DNA from: an uncultured Clostridium sp.
GTDB taxonomy: Bacteria > Bacillota > Clostridia > TANB77 > CAG-508
Reading direction: 5' to 3'
DNA length: 10,596 bases
Assembly (NCBI GenBank): GCA_900553015.1
Contig: USBY01000034.1
Span: 1-10,596 of the forward strand
Within the stretch, counting starts at the first letter, position 1. The number at the start of each line of letters is the position of its first letter. The notes beneath the pieces were generated by a model that was given only the letters and a program-made list of their open reading frames with translations, was not told where the DNA came from and did not search any database. Below, in pieces: positions 1 through 7,767 of this stretch. A program made the position numbers and the translations under genes.

Positions 1-530
1 AAAATAAATATTACAATAATAAATATATTTATTTTTTTAGGTTTATTAGCTTCATTTTCTATATTTATCGTATAAACTTTTAAATCTCCATTTTCTGCAG
101 TAACTTTTATATTAATTATTCTTTCTTCTTGTGAAACACTTACATTTCCTATTCCTTCAATTTTTGCATTTTCATTATCTGCTTCAGCAGTTACATTAAA
201 TGTATTAATATTATCATCTTTTACATATATTGTATATGTTTCATTTTGTCTGCTAAATTTTGGATATAAATCATATCCCTCTATATTCAAAGATTTTAAA
301 TAGTTGTCACTTGATTTTCCCACATAGTAATCTGCTGTTACTGCGTTATTTTTGCTTTCTTCATATTCTTTTTCTTTCTCTGCTGCCTCTTCTTCTGTAA
401 AATCAGCATAACCTGCGCTATTAGGTGGTACAGGTATATCTACCAGTCTAGGTGTTTCTGCAAAAGATAAACTTGCAAAAGACATCATGCATATTAAGAT
501 AGTAATAAATATAGTTATTTTTAATCTCAT
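1..530 (-). CDS. Secreted protein with cadherin-like beta-sandwich domain (3' end outside window)
   Basis: The reading frame opens at an ATG at 528-530 and stays open to the left edge, giving 176 visible residues with no stop. The start is backed by an AGGAG (536-540 on the plus strand) five bases upstream. Residues 1-24 form a signal peptide: MRLK, a hydrophobic stretch, then a likely signal peptidase site after SLSFA. Residues 25-72 are a charged, Glu/Lys-rich linker. Residues 73-158 match the bacterial cadherin-like beta-sandwich pattern (PF12733 type): NYLKSLNIEGYDLYPKF, then ETYTIYVKDD, FNVTAEADNENAKIEGIGNVSVS and DLKVYTINIENE. From residue 167 (KINIFIIVIFI) a hydrophobic segment begins, which could be a membrane anchor cut by the edge. 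Such domains usually occur in surface-exposed Firmicute proteins; the binding partner is unknown. The gene lies 82 bases beyond the lectin-hydrolase stop, past a probable terminator, so it may be a separate unit. The domain call is by pattern recognition only. Confidence 0.8.
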   Translation of the reverse strand, partial: MRLKITIFITILICMMSFASLSFAETPRLVDIPVPPNSAGYADFTEEEAAEKEKEYEESKNNAVTADYYVGKSSDNYLKSLNIEGYDLYPKFSRQNETYTIYVKDDNINTFNVTAEADNENAKIEGIGNVSVSQEERIINIKVTAENGDLKVYTINIENEANKPKKINIFIIVIFI

Positions 531-571
531 GTTTTCTCCTTTCAAAATAAATTGCATTCTAATATAAGTAA

Positions 572-605
572 AATGGTAAATTAATTATAAAACTAATTTA
601 CCATT
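572..605 (-). terminator. Probable weak intrinsic terminator after the lectin-hydrolase gene
   Basis: A perfect 12-bp inverted repeat (AATGGTAAATTA at 572-583, TAATTTACCATT at 594-605) with a 10-base loop begins seven bases after the TAG stop at 613-615. Read on the minus strand, the 3' arm runs into a U-rich but interrupted tract (ATTTTACTTATATT). The stem has only two G-C pairs, so it is weaker than a canonical terminator. Its position between a stop codon and the next ribosome binding site supports the call. Confidence 0.5.
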
Positions 606-612
606 CTCCTTT

Positions 613-3600
613 CTAAATTATTCTTAGATATCTTGAAGCTACAAAGCCCTTAGTTCCATCATCAAGAATTACCAAATCCCACGTATATCCATCTGCAAAA
701 TAAGCATCTTTCAATATTCTAGTTCCTGTAGTACCATCTCTAAAGGTTCCCAGGCTAGTATAGCTTTGACCTGGTCCAATTCTAATATTAACACTTCCTG
801 TAGTTGATATTGCTACTCGTTCATTGCAATTTGTAACATCATTTATAAATTGTAAATAATCTCCTGAACAATATCCTACTGTTCCTGATGGAGTTATTAC
901 CCTCTGCCATCCATTTTCATATCTTTCTATTGAAAGCAATACAGTTCCGTTTTGTAATCTTTCACCTTCAATTTCTGCATACTGTGTTCCAGGCCCAGTT
1001 CTAACTATCAATGAAGTTTGTATGTCATAAACTTGAACACTTTTTGGTCCTTGATCTGTAATCGAAGGATATCCTGTATCTCCTCCTGTCTGTCCCGATG
1101 GTCTTGCTGCAGGTGTCTCTGGCATATTTTCATATACTGGTATAATAAATTTAATTGTATTATCTAAAGTTCCCGTATCTACATATGCTCCTCTAAAAGT
1201 ACGTGCTTCACTATATGCTGCTGATAAGTTTTGCATATATTGATGAGTATAAAAGCCTCCTGGACTATTTGGGTTTACATCAAACTTATTTAAATATAAT
1301 GTATTCTGTTTAGCATCTAAATAATTTTGTTTTACAAAAGTAATTCCACCTTCTATACCTTTTTGCATACTATCCCAGCCTTGTTCTTTAGCTTTAGCAA
1401 GTGCTGTTGCAAAATCATTTCCTACCTGTGCACCAATATTGAATGGATTAAAATACTGTTTTCCATCTCCTCCATCCATGTAAATTGTTATTGAACCATT
1501 TCTTCCTTGTTCTTGGAATAATCTTGCGATTATATAATAAGGATTAACATTTTGATGTTCACATGATATTCTAACATCTTCTGCAAAATTATTTAAAAAT
1601 GTTCCATTTACTTGATATTGTATTGAATCTAGTGTAGCACCACTGTTATAATAATCTGCTAAATCTACAAATTGGAAAGCATCTACATCATTTAAAAAGT
1701 TTCTAGTATCCATGAAATATGCTATTCCATTATATGAAGCTGATGCCCAATTTCCACTTACATATGGGTTAGGTGCTATCCAATCCCCTTTATATACATT
1801 TGTATCTACTAAATTAGCTTTTCTACTATCATACTCATATTCTCCTTGAACTGCTGTATAAAAATCGATTCCTGTATATAAAACTTCAAATTGCCAATTA
1901 GGATGATTTATTACTAATTCATTTACTCTTTCTTGTATTCCTGGATACTTATTTGTATCTATATTTATTCCACAATTTCCAAATACAAATAATTGTGCTT
2001 GTGTACCATTTCCTTGATATCCTCTTACATTAATTCCTAAATTAATATCTCCATTTTCTACATCCATATATAAACCATTAGCTTTAGAAACTATATTATA
2101 TGCACCAGTACCATCTGGAATTAATATCCATTTTTGATTATTATTATTTGCATTCTTTTCATTTTGCTCTATATTATTATCACTCATAATTTCTAGAACT
2201 TTGTCAGAATGTACAGCGGTAATAAAATAATATCCATTCTCATAAGTTAATGTAAATTTTTCTTGATTTACTCCATGATATGACCATAATTGCAAATTAG
2301 CTCCATTTTCCATACTGCCTTCTGCAATATCAAATCCAATATCTTGGTTTATTTTTGTTACTATTTTATATAAACCATCTTCCATATATCTTGTGGCTTT
2401 TGATGTTTGTTTAATAAACTTGAATTCTTGTGCTGCAGAATTATTACTTTCATATAGTCTTACATTAGAACCATTTGCTAAATTACCGTTTTCAACATCT
2501 AAACATAGTCCACTTGCTTTTGAATGAATTGAATAACTTCCATTTGCATCCTTTGTTATAAACCATTTTTGTGCTGCAGAACCATTGTATTCATATTGCC
2601 ATACATTTGTATAGTTCGTTGTTCCTCCATTTTCTGCATCTAGAACTTTACCAGAATTTACATTTGTTATTATATAACAGCCATCTGCTTCTAAATATTG
2701 CAAATTAAATTCCTTTTGAATGTTATTATCAAACCATTCCCAAATTAATACATTTGCTCCATTGTTTCTTGAACTACCATCTATATCTAAACCTAAATTT
2801 TCATTGTTAAATAACGCTATTCTATAAGTTCCATCTTCTATTGTTCTTTCTGTTCCTATTTGAATAAATTGAAATCTTTGTGAGTTTGTTCCGTTATCTT
2901 CGTACATTTGTATTTTTATTCCATCAGAACAATTTGCAGATGGTACATCTATATAATAATTATTACATTTTGAAATTATGCTGTAAGTATTATTACCTTC
3001 ATCTTTAATTATCCATTTTTCTTGATCTGTTCCTTGTTCGTCTTGTTGAATTATTGTAGTTCCATTTTTTACATTTACATTATCAACGGCTAAAACTTTA
3101 TTAGATAATTTTGATTTTATTGTGTAATAACCATCTCCATTATATGTTATTTCAAAATTCTGTTGAGTTGCTTCCCAGTTTCCCCATAGCTGAATTTGTT
3201 TTCCATTATCTAAAGAACCATCTGTAATGTCAAAAACTTGTGAAGAATTTATAGCAGTTCCTATCTTATAGATTCCATCTTGTATTGTTTGTGTTCCTTG
3301 CATTGGAGTTCTATCGGTTAAATAAAATTTTTGTGCATCAGAACTGTTTTCTTCATATACTTGTAACTTAACTCCATTACTTGCATTTGCTGAAGGTATA
3401 TCTATGCAATAATCATTTGATAATGAAACAAAAGTATATTTATTATCACCAAAAGATTTTATACTCCATTTTTCTTTAATATCTCCACTAGCTGTTTTCT
3501 GAATAACTTGATTATTATCATTTACTGCTAATACTTTATTAGAATTCATTGCAGTTATTGTGTAATAACTTGTGTTATAAGTTATTTTATATCTTTGTTG

Positions 3601-5364
3601 AATAAACCCATCTGAATCCCATAGCTGTAATTGTGTACCATCACTAGTAGAATTATCAGTCATATCAAAAGCTTTACTAGAATCTAATGCAGATGTTATC
3701 TCATATATTCCGTCTTCTACAGTTTTTTCTATTTGATTATCGAGTTTTATAAACATAAATTGTTGTGCTACAGAATTGTTTCCTTCATATATTTGGACAT
3801 TTCCTCCATTTGCAATATTCCCATTTGATATATCCAAATATAAGCCACTATGTTTTGATATTATGCTATAACTTCCGTTATTATTCTTTACTATCTTCCA
3901 TTTTTGTGAAGAAGTACCGTTCTCTTCATATTGCCATACATTTGTACCATTTGTATTTCCAGCATTTTCTGTATCTAGAAGTTTTCCTGAATTTACATTT
4001 GCTATTGTATAATAACCATCTGTTTCATCATATTTTATATTAAATTTTTTCTGTATATTATTTTCTTCATACCATTCCCATAATAGTACATTTGCTCCAT
4101 TATCTTTTGAACCACCATTTATATCTAATCCTATATTTTGATTACTAAACATCGCAATTCTATATGTTCCATCTTCTAATGTCTCTTGTGGCTTTGTAAT
4201 TTTTATAAAATAAAATTGTTGAGCAACTGACCCATTACCTTCATATACTTGAACATTTCCTCCATTAGCAATGTTTCCATTTTGTATATCTAAATACAAT
4301 CCATTTGATTTTGCTATTATGCTATAGCTTCCATTTGAATTTTTTTGTATTATCCATTTTTGTGCATCTGATCCATTTTCTTCATATTGCCATACATTAG
4401 TCCCATTAGATGTACCTCCGTTTTGCACATCTAATACTTTATTGGAATTTTTATTTCTTATTATATAATATCCATTACCATCGTATTCTATATCAAATTG
4501 TTTTTGTAAATTATTTTCTTCATACCATTCCCATAATAGTACATTGGCTCCATTATCTTGTGAGCCACCGTTTATATCTATCCCGATGTTTTGGTTACTA
4601 AACATGGCTATTCTATATGTTCCGTCTTCAATTGTCCTTTCTGGTTTTGAAATCTCTATGAAAGTAAATTGTTGTGCACTAGAACCATTTTCTTCGTATA
4701 CTTGTACATTTGCTCCAGGTATAATATTTCCATTTTGTATATCTAAATATAGTCCATTTAATTTTGATATTATACTATAACTTCCATTTGTATTCTTTTG
4801 TATTATCCATTTTTGTGCATCTGATCCATTTTCTTCATATTGCCATACATTAGATCCATTTGTCATTCCTGCATCTTGCACATCTAATACTTTATTAGAA
4901 TTTTTATTTCTTATTATATAATATCCATCATTACCATATTCAAGTTCAAATTGCTTTTGTACATTATTTTCTTCATACCAATCCCATAAAAGCACATTTG
5001 CTTCATTATCTTTTGAACCACCATTTATATCTAATCCTATATTTGGATTACTAAACATTGCTATTCTATATGTTCCATCTTCTATTACCTTTGAACTTTT
5101 TGTTTCTATTTTTGAGATTGTATTAGTATTATTCTGTATTTCTAAATCTTGAATAAATGATTCATCTTCATTGAGTTCTTCCATTTCATCTTCTTGATTT
5201 GTTTCTTCCACTAATGTATTATTTATTATTTCATTGTCAATAATATTATTACTATCTAAAATTAAATTATTATCTATTAAGTTGTTGTCAGCAAAAACTA
5301 AAGTACAAATAGAAAAAACTATTGTAATTATAGCTGCTGTTATTTGCATATATTTTTTCTTCAT
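613..5364 (-). CDS. Secreted multi-RICIN lectin / N-acetylglucosaminidase / double SH3 cell-wall hydrolase
   Basis: A 1583-residue exported protein. The ATG at 5362-5364 follows a GGGAGG site (5371-5376). Residues 1-25 are a signal peptide (hydrophobic core, TLVFA cleavage). Residues 26-93 are an Asn- and acid-rich linker. Residues 94 to about 1130 hold seven RICIN-type beta-trefoils, starting near Asp 96, 247, 398, 551, 696, 844 and 996. Each has three subdomains ending in degenerate QxW/QxF motifs such as AQKW and AQQF. Residues about 1131-1415 resemble clostridial glucosaminidases (GH73-like, endo-beta-N-acetylglucosaminidase type), with HPNWQFEVLYTGIDF near the start. Glu1285 in RLFQEQGR is the likely catalytic acid, followed by FNPFNIGAQ. 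After a Pro/Gly linker come two bacterial SH3 domains (about 1442-1508 and 1516-1583), likely wall-binding. The expected role is cleaving peptidoglycan glycan strands, with the lectins binding surface carbohydrate. Hydrolase class and Glu1285 rest on motif resemblance. It follows the glycosyltransferase operon by 51 bases. Confidence 0.88.
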   Translation of the reverse strand: MKKKYMQITAAIITIVFSICTLVFADNNLIDNNLILDSNNIIDNEIINNTLVEETNQEDEMEELNEDESFIQDLEIQNNTNTISKIETKSSKVIEDGTYRIAMFSNPNIGLDINGGSKDNEANVLLWDWYEENNVQKQFELEYGNDGYYIIRNKNSNKVLDVQDAGMTNGSNVWQYEENGSDAQKWIIQKNTNGSYSIISKLNGLYLDIQNGNIIPGANVQVYEENGSSAQQFTFIEISKPERTIEDGTYRIAMFSNQNIGIDINGGSQDNGANVLLWEWYEENNLQKQFDIEYDGNGYYIIRNKNSNKVLDVQNGGTSNGTNVWQYEENGSDAQKWIIQKNSNGSYSIIAKSNGLYLDIQNGNIANGGNVQVYEGNGSVAQQFYFIKITKPQETLEDGTYRIAMFSNQNIGLDINGGSKDNGANVLLWEWYEENNIQKKFNIKYDETDGYYTIANVNSGKLLDTENAGNTNGTNVWQYEENGTSSQKWKIVKNNNGSYSIISKHSGLYLDISNGNIANGGNVQIYEGNNSVAQQFMFIKLDNQIEKTVEDGIYEITSALDSSKAFDMTDNSTSDGTQLQLWDSDGFIQQRYKITYNTSYYTITAMNSNKVLAVNDNNQVIQKTASGDIKEKWSIKSFGDNKYTFVSLSNDYCIDIPSANASNGVKLQVYEENSSDAQKFYLTDRTPMQGTQTIQDGIYKIGTAINSSQVFDITDGSLDNGKQIQLWGNWEATQQNFEITYNGDGYYTIKSKLSNKVLAVDNVNVKNGTTIIQQDEQGTDQEKWIIKDEGNNTYSIISKCNNYYIDVPSANCSDGIKIQMYEDNGTNSQRFQFIQIGTERTIEDGTYRIALFNNENLGLDIDGSSRNNGANVLIWEWFDNNIQKEFNLQYLEADGCYIITNVNSGKVLDAENGGTTNYTNVWQYEYNGSAAQKWFITKDANGSYSIHSKASGLCLDVENGNLANGSNVRLYESNNSAAQEFKFIKQTSKATRYMEDGLYKIVTKINQDIGFDIAEGSMENGANLQLWSYHGVNQEKFTLTYENGYYFITAVHSDKVLEIMSDNNIEQNEKNANNNNQKWILIPDGTGAYNIVSKANGLYMDVENGDINLGINVRGYQGNGTQAQLFVFGNCGINIDTNKYPGIQERVNELVINHPNWQFEVLYTGIDFYTAVQGEYEYDSRKANLVDTNVYKGDWIAPNPYVSGNWASASYNGIAYFMDTRNFLNDVDAFQFVDLADYYNSGATLDSIQYQVNGTFLNNFAEDVRISCEHQNVNPYYIIARLFQEQGRNGSITIYMDGGDGKQYFNPFNIGAQVGNDFATALAKAKEQGWDSMQKGIEGGITFVKQNYLDAKQNTLYLNKFDVNPNSPGGFYTHQYMQNLSAAYSEARTFRGAYVDTGTLDNTIKFIIPVYENMPETPAARPSGQTGGDTGYPSITDQGPKSVQVYDIQTSLIVRTGPGTQYAEIEGERLQNGTVLLSIERYENGWQRVITPSGTVGYCSGDYLQFINDVTNCNERVAISTTGSVNIRIGPGQSYTSLGTFRDGTTGTRILKDAYFADGYTWDLVILDDGTKGFVASRYLRII
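3721..5085 (-). repeat. Three tandem 453-bp repeats encoding RICIN trefoils 1-3
   Basis: The units lie at 4633-5085, 4180-4632 and 3721-4179. The first two are exactly 151 codons long and the third is 153, with its extra codons in the closing linker. Identity is high at the DNA level: 58 bases are identical at 4343-4400 and 4796-4853 (offset 453), 36 bases at 4057-4092 and 4510-4545 (offset 453), and 41 bases at 4098-4138 and 5004-5044 (offset 906). The later trefoils (coding 1975-3720) are much more diverged. This points to recent duplication or ongoing homogenisation of the first three units. Confidence 0.85.
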
Positions 5365-5377
5365 TAAAGCCCTCCCT

Positions 5378-5416
5378 ATTAATAAAAATAATAATCCCTC
5401 TTTTATTTTTATTAAT
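5378..5416. promoter_or_regulatory. 13-bp A/T-only inverted repeat between GT2 stop and hydrolase RBS
   Basis: The arms at 5378-5390 and 5404-5416 are perfect reverse complements (ATTAATAAAAATA / TATTTTTATTAAT) around a 13-base loop containing ATCCCTC. It fills the 51-base gap and ends one base before the GGGAGG ribosome binding site of the hydrolase gene. It could be a weak RNA hairpin tuning read-through or translation, or an operator. With no G-C pairs the RNA stem would be weak, so its function is uncertain. Confidence 0.35.
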
Positions 5417-5441
5417 TACTTTTCTTTAGTAATATTGTCAA
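5413..5441 (-). promoter_or_regulatory. Possible internal promoter for the hydrolase gene
   Basis: On the minus strand a perfect TTGACA (5436-5441) lies inside the last codons of the GT2 gene. After a 17-base spacer comes TAATTA (5413-5418), which matches the sigma-A -10 consensus poorly. A start near 5405 would leave a leader of about 40 bases and place the inverted repeat at 5378-5416 in the promoter and leader. The weak -10 and the AT-rich background make this tentative. Confidence 0.22.
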
Positions 5442-6384
5442 TTTCATTGTTTTCTCTGACATTGTTATACTCATTAACTAAATATAATGGCCTATTTTTT
5501 GTCTCATTAAATATTCTTCCTAAATATTCTCCAATTATTCCAAATAACAATATTTGGATTCCACTAAAAAATAGAATTAAAAGTATAATCGCTTGATAAG
5601 CATCTATTTTCCCAGTAACTAAAATCATTTTGCAAATTACATATACAAAATATATTACTAAAGCCAAAAACGTTGGTATACAAATATATGTAGATAATCT
5701 TAAAGGTGATGTTGTAAATGAGGTTATTCCATCAATTGCCAAATCTACTAATTTTTTATAATTCCATTTAGTTTTTCCAGCTACTCTTGGATCTCTATCA
5801 TATAATACTTCTTTTTTCTTATAACCAATCCAACTAAACATACTTTTTGAACATCTTTGTGATTCCCTCATCATTTTTAATGCATTTACACATCTCTTAT
5901 CTAATAATCTAAAATCACCTGTATCTTTTTGTATTTCTACATTAGTTAGACTTTGTAAAACTTTATAGTACATTTTAGAAGTGAATTTCTTTAGCCAAGT
6001 TTCACCTTTTCTTGTTCTTCTTCTAGCATAAACGTCATCGTATCCTTGTTCCCACCATTTTAATAACTCTGGAATCAATTCTGGTGGATCTTGTAAATCA
6101 GCATCCATAAAAATCACACAATCTCCTGTTGCATAATCCAAACCTGCTATCATTGCGGTTTCCTTTCCAAAATTTCTAGAAAAATCTACATAACTTATTC
6201 TAGTATCATCTTCTCTCCATTGTTTTATTATTTCTAATGTTTTATCTTTGCTCCCATCATTAACAAATAATATTTCAAATTCATATGTTTTTATATTATT
6301 CAATAATTCATTTAATCTCTCTTTTAAAAATGGTAATGATTCTTCTTCGTTATATGCTGGTATTATTATTGTTACTTTCTTCAT
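5416..6384 (-). CDS. GtrB/DPM1-like polyprenyl-phosphate glycosyltransferase (GT2)
   Basis: A 322-residue family 2 glycosyltransferase, full length for the GtrB/CsbB/DPM1-like group, which transfers a sugar from a nucleotide donor to undecaprenyl phosphate at the inner face of the membrane. Visible motifs: VTIIIPAYNEE (residues 4-14), FVNDGSKDKT (40-49), the metal-binding DADLQDPPE (94-102), DTGDFRLLDKR (154-164) and RVAGKTKWNYKKL (200-212), all typical of this subfamily. Two C-terminal transmembrane helices lie at about 231-256 and 262-286, followed by IIGEYLGRIF and a short polar tail. The ATG at 6382-6384 has an AGGTG site (6391-6395) and lies inside the upstream gtrA-like gene, overlapping it by 35 bases. 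This suggests translational coupling and a working GtrA/GtrB pair. The sugar cannot be read from the sequence. Confidence 0.92.
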   Translation of the reverse strand: MKKVTIIIPAYNEEESLPFLKERLNELLNNIKTYEFEILFVNDGSKDKTLEIIKQWREDDTRISYVDFSRNFGKETAMIAGLDYATGDCVIFMDADLQDPPELIPELLKWWEQGYDDVYARRRTRKGETWLKKFTSKMYYKVLQSLTNVEIQKDTGDFRLLDKRCVNALKMMRESQRCSKSMFSWIGYKKKEVLYDRDPRVAGKTKWNYKKLVDLAIDGITSFTTSPLRLSTYICIPTFLALVIYFVYVICKMILVTGKIDAYQAIILLILFFSGIQILLFGIIGEYLGRIFNETKNRPLYLVNEYNNVRENNEIDNITKEK

Positions 6385-6817
6385 TTATATCACCTAATTT
6401 ATCTTTTTTCTTAAATGCAAAAAACTTACTAATAAAGAAATTTAGTATTATCACTATAACTGTCATAAAACATTTACTTATCATTTCTGGAATAGCTGTT
6501 TTAAACAATATAAAACAGCCTCCAAATTCAACAATCATTGTAAACGCTCTTCCTAAAATAAATTTTAAAAATTGGTTTAATTTTTCTTTAAAATTTTTAG
6601 CATCAGAATGAAATACTAAATCCTTATTAGTTACATATGCAAATAGCACTGCAAGAACAATTGCTATGAAATTAGATACGTCTTCATTCCAATCCCATAT
6701 TTTGTTCATTACATAAAATGAGCCAACATTTACAATTGTTGTAAAAACTCCAAATATCACATAAAATATAATTTCTTTAGTACAAAACTTTTTTATCAAT
6801 TTTTTTATTTTATCCAT
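6350..6817 (-). CDS. GtrA-family membrane protein (putative polyprenyl-linked sugar flippase)
   Basis: A 155-residue protein of normal GtrA length (PF04138 type) with four predicted transmembrane helices at about 16-38, 48-66, 82-106 and 112-134. The family signature YVTNKDLVF (61-69) follows helix 2, and NFFISKFFAFK (126-136) closes helix 4. The tail is polar and Asn-rich. GtrA proteins are thought to help move undecaprenyl-phosphate-linked sugar to the outer face, working with a GtrB-type transferase. Here the partner follows directly and starts inside this gene. The ATG at 6815-6817 is preceded by a purine-rich AAGGTAGGG, and only 11 bases separate it from the upstream GT2 stop, so it belongs to the same operon. 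Family assignment is firm; the flippase role is established for the family only as a model. Confidence 0.9.
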   Translation of the reverse strand: MDKIKKLIKKFCTKEIIFYVIFGVFTTIVNVGSFYVMNKIWDWNEDVSNFIAIVLAVLFAYVTNKDLVFHSDAKNFKEKLNQFLKFILGRAFTMIVEFGGCFILFKTAIPEMISKCFMTVIVIILNFFISKFFAFKKKDKLGDINEESNNNNTSI

Positions 6818-6828
6818 TGTTCCCTACC

Positions 6829-7767
6829 TTATTTGTTTTCTATTTGTTTCCATTTTAATAAATTCAATTCATAATTTTCTTTATGTTGTCTTGTTATTGT
6901 ATCTAGTATAACTCCACATTGGAAAGTAATTGCAGCTAAACTTACAAAACCTGTAGCCAATATTGCTGATGGCATTTTTGTTATTAATGATGTTTTAAAG
7001 AATTCTACTAATACTGGTATACCAACAGCTAGTCCAAAAATTAAAAATATTAAAGCTAATATTGTAAAGAACGCAAAAGGTCTATAATCTTTAAACATCC
7101 TTACAATTGTTTTTACTACTTTTATTCCATCTCCTACTGTGTTTAATTTAGAATTACTTCCTTCTGGTCTATCTCTATAATCAATAGGAATTTCCTTTAT
7201 TATATATTTCTTATCTAATGCATATAAAGACATTTCTGTTTCTATCTCGAAATTTGGACTTAAAACAGGCATATTTTTTACAAACATTCTATTAAATGCT
7301 CTATATCCTGTCATAATATCTTTTAAATCTGTTTTAAACAATACATTAATTGCTTTTTTTACTAAATTGTTTCCAAATTCGTGGAAGTGTCTTTTATTTT
7401 CTTTTTGATATGTTCCGTTTGATAATCTATCTCCAATTGCCATATCAGCTTTACCTTCTCTGATTGGCTCTATTAACTTATGAACAAATTCTGCTGGGTA
7501 AGTATCATCTCCATCAACCATAACATATATGTCTGCCTCTATGTCTCGAAACATACTTCTTACTACATTACCTTTTCCTTGTTTATATTCATTTACTACT
7601 ATTGCTCCATTTTTCTTAGCTATTTCTTCTGTCTTATCTTTTGAGTTATTATTATAAACATATATATCTGCTTCTGGTAATTCTTTTCTAAAGTCCTTTA
7701 TTACTTTTTCTATTGTTAGCTCCTCATTATAACATGGTATTAACACTGCAATTTTTTCTTCTTTCAT
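6829..7767 (-). CDS. Membrane-anchored family 2 glycosyltransferase (DPM/DPG-synthase-like)
   Basis: A 312-residue GT2 enzyme. Motifs: IAVLIPCYNEE (6-16), YNNNSKDKT (38-46), the acidic metal-binding VDGDDTYPAEF (84-94), DIMTGYRAFNR (150-160) and IPIDYRDRPEGSNSKL (193-208), typical of dolichyl- or polyprenyl-phosphate sugar synthases. Two C-terminal helices lie at about 231-255 and 266-290. The frame is open upstream to 7896, but the true start is the ATG at 7765-7767: it has AGGAGG at 7775-7780 with ideal spacing, begins right at the GT2 fold, and the 43 codons before it only shadow the upstream gene. Its A overlaps the upstream TAA (TAATG), a coupling arrangement. It probably makes a second carrier-linked sugar, distinct from that of the downstream GtrB-like enzyme. 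The sugar is unknown. Confidence 0.9.
   Translation of the reverse strand: MKEEKIAVLIPCYNEELTIEKVIKDFRKELPEADIYVYNNNSKDKTEEIAKKNGAIVVNEYKQGKGNVVRSMFRDIEADIYVMVDGDDTYPAEFVHKLIEPIREGKADMAIGDRLSNGTYQKENKRHFHEFGNNLVKKAINVLFKTDLKDIMTGYRAFNRMFVKNMPVLSPNFEIETEMSLYALDKKYIIKEIPIDYRDRPEGSNSKLNTVGDGIKVVKTIVRMFKDYRPFAFFTILALIFLIFGLAVGIPVLVEFFKTSLITKMPSAILATGFVSLAAITFQCGVILDTITRQHKENYELNLLKWKQIENK

Noticed and set aside
584..589. Perfect TATAAT on the minus strand as a promoter for the cadherin-like gene
   Set aside because: It lies in the terminator loop and has no -35 match about 17 bases upstream (the region reads AAAGGA). TATAAT is frequent by chance in DNA this AT-rich.
593..612. Mini-gene MVN after an AAAGGAG just past the hydrolase stop
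   Set aside because: The ATG is only one base from the GGAG, the frame is three codons long, and the bases form the 3' hairpin arm; likely chance.
3765..4780. Plus-strand open frames inside the RICIN gene (63 to 92 residues)
   Set aside because: They lie antisense to a clearly real gene and follow its repeats. Their products are His/Tyr/Leu-rich with no domain, and I see no convincing ribosome binding site.
3721..5085. CRISPR array or minisatellite as the explanation of the repeats
   Set aside because: The period is 453 bases, an exact codon multiple, and each unit encodes a complete RICIN trefoil within one open frame.
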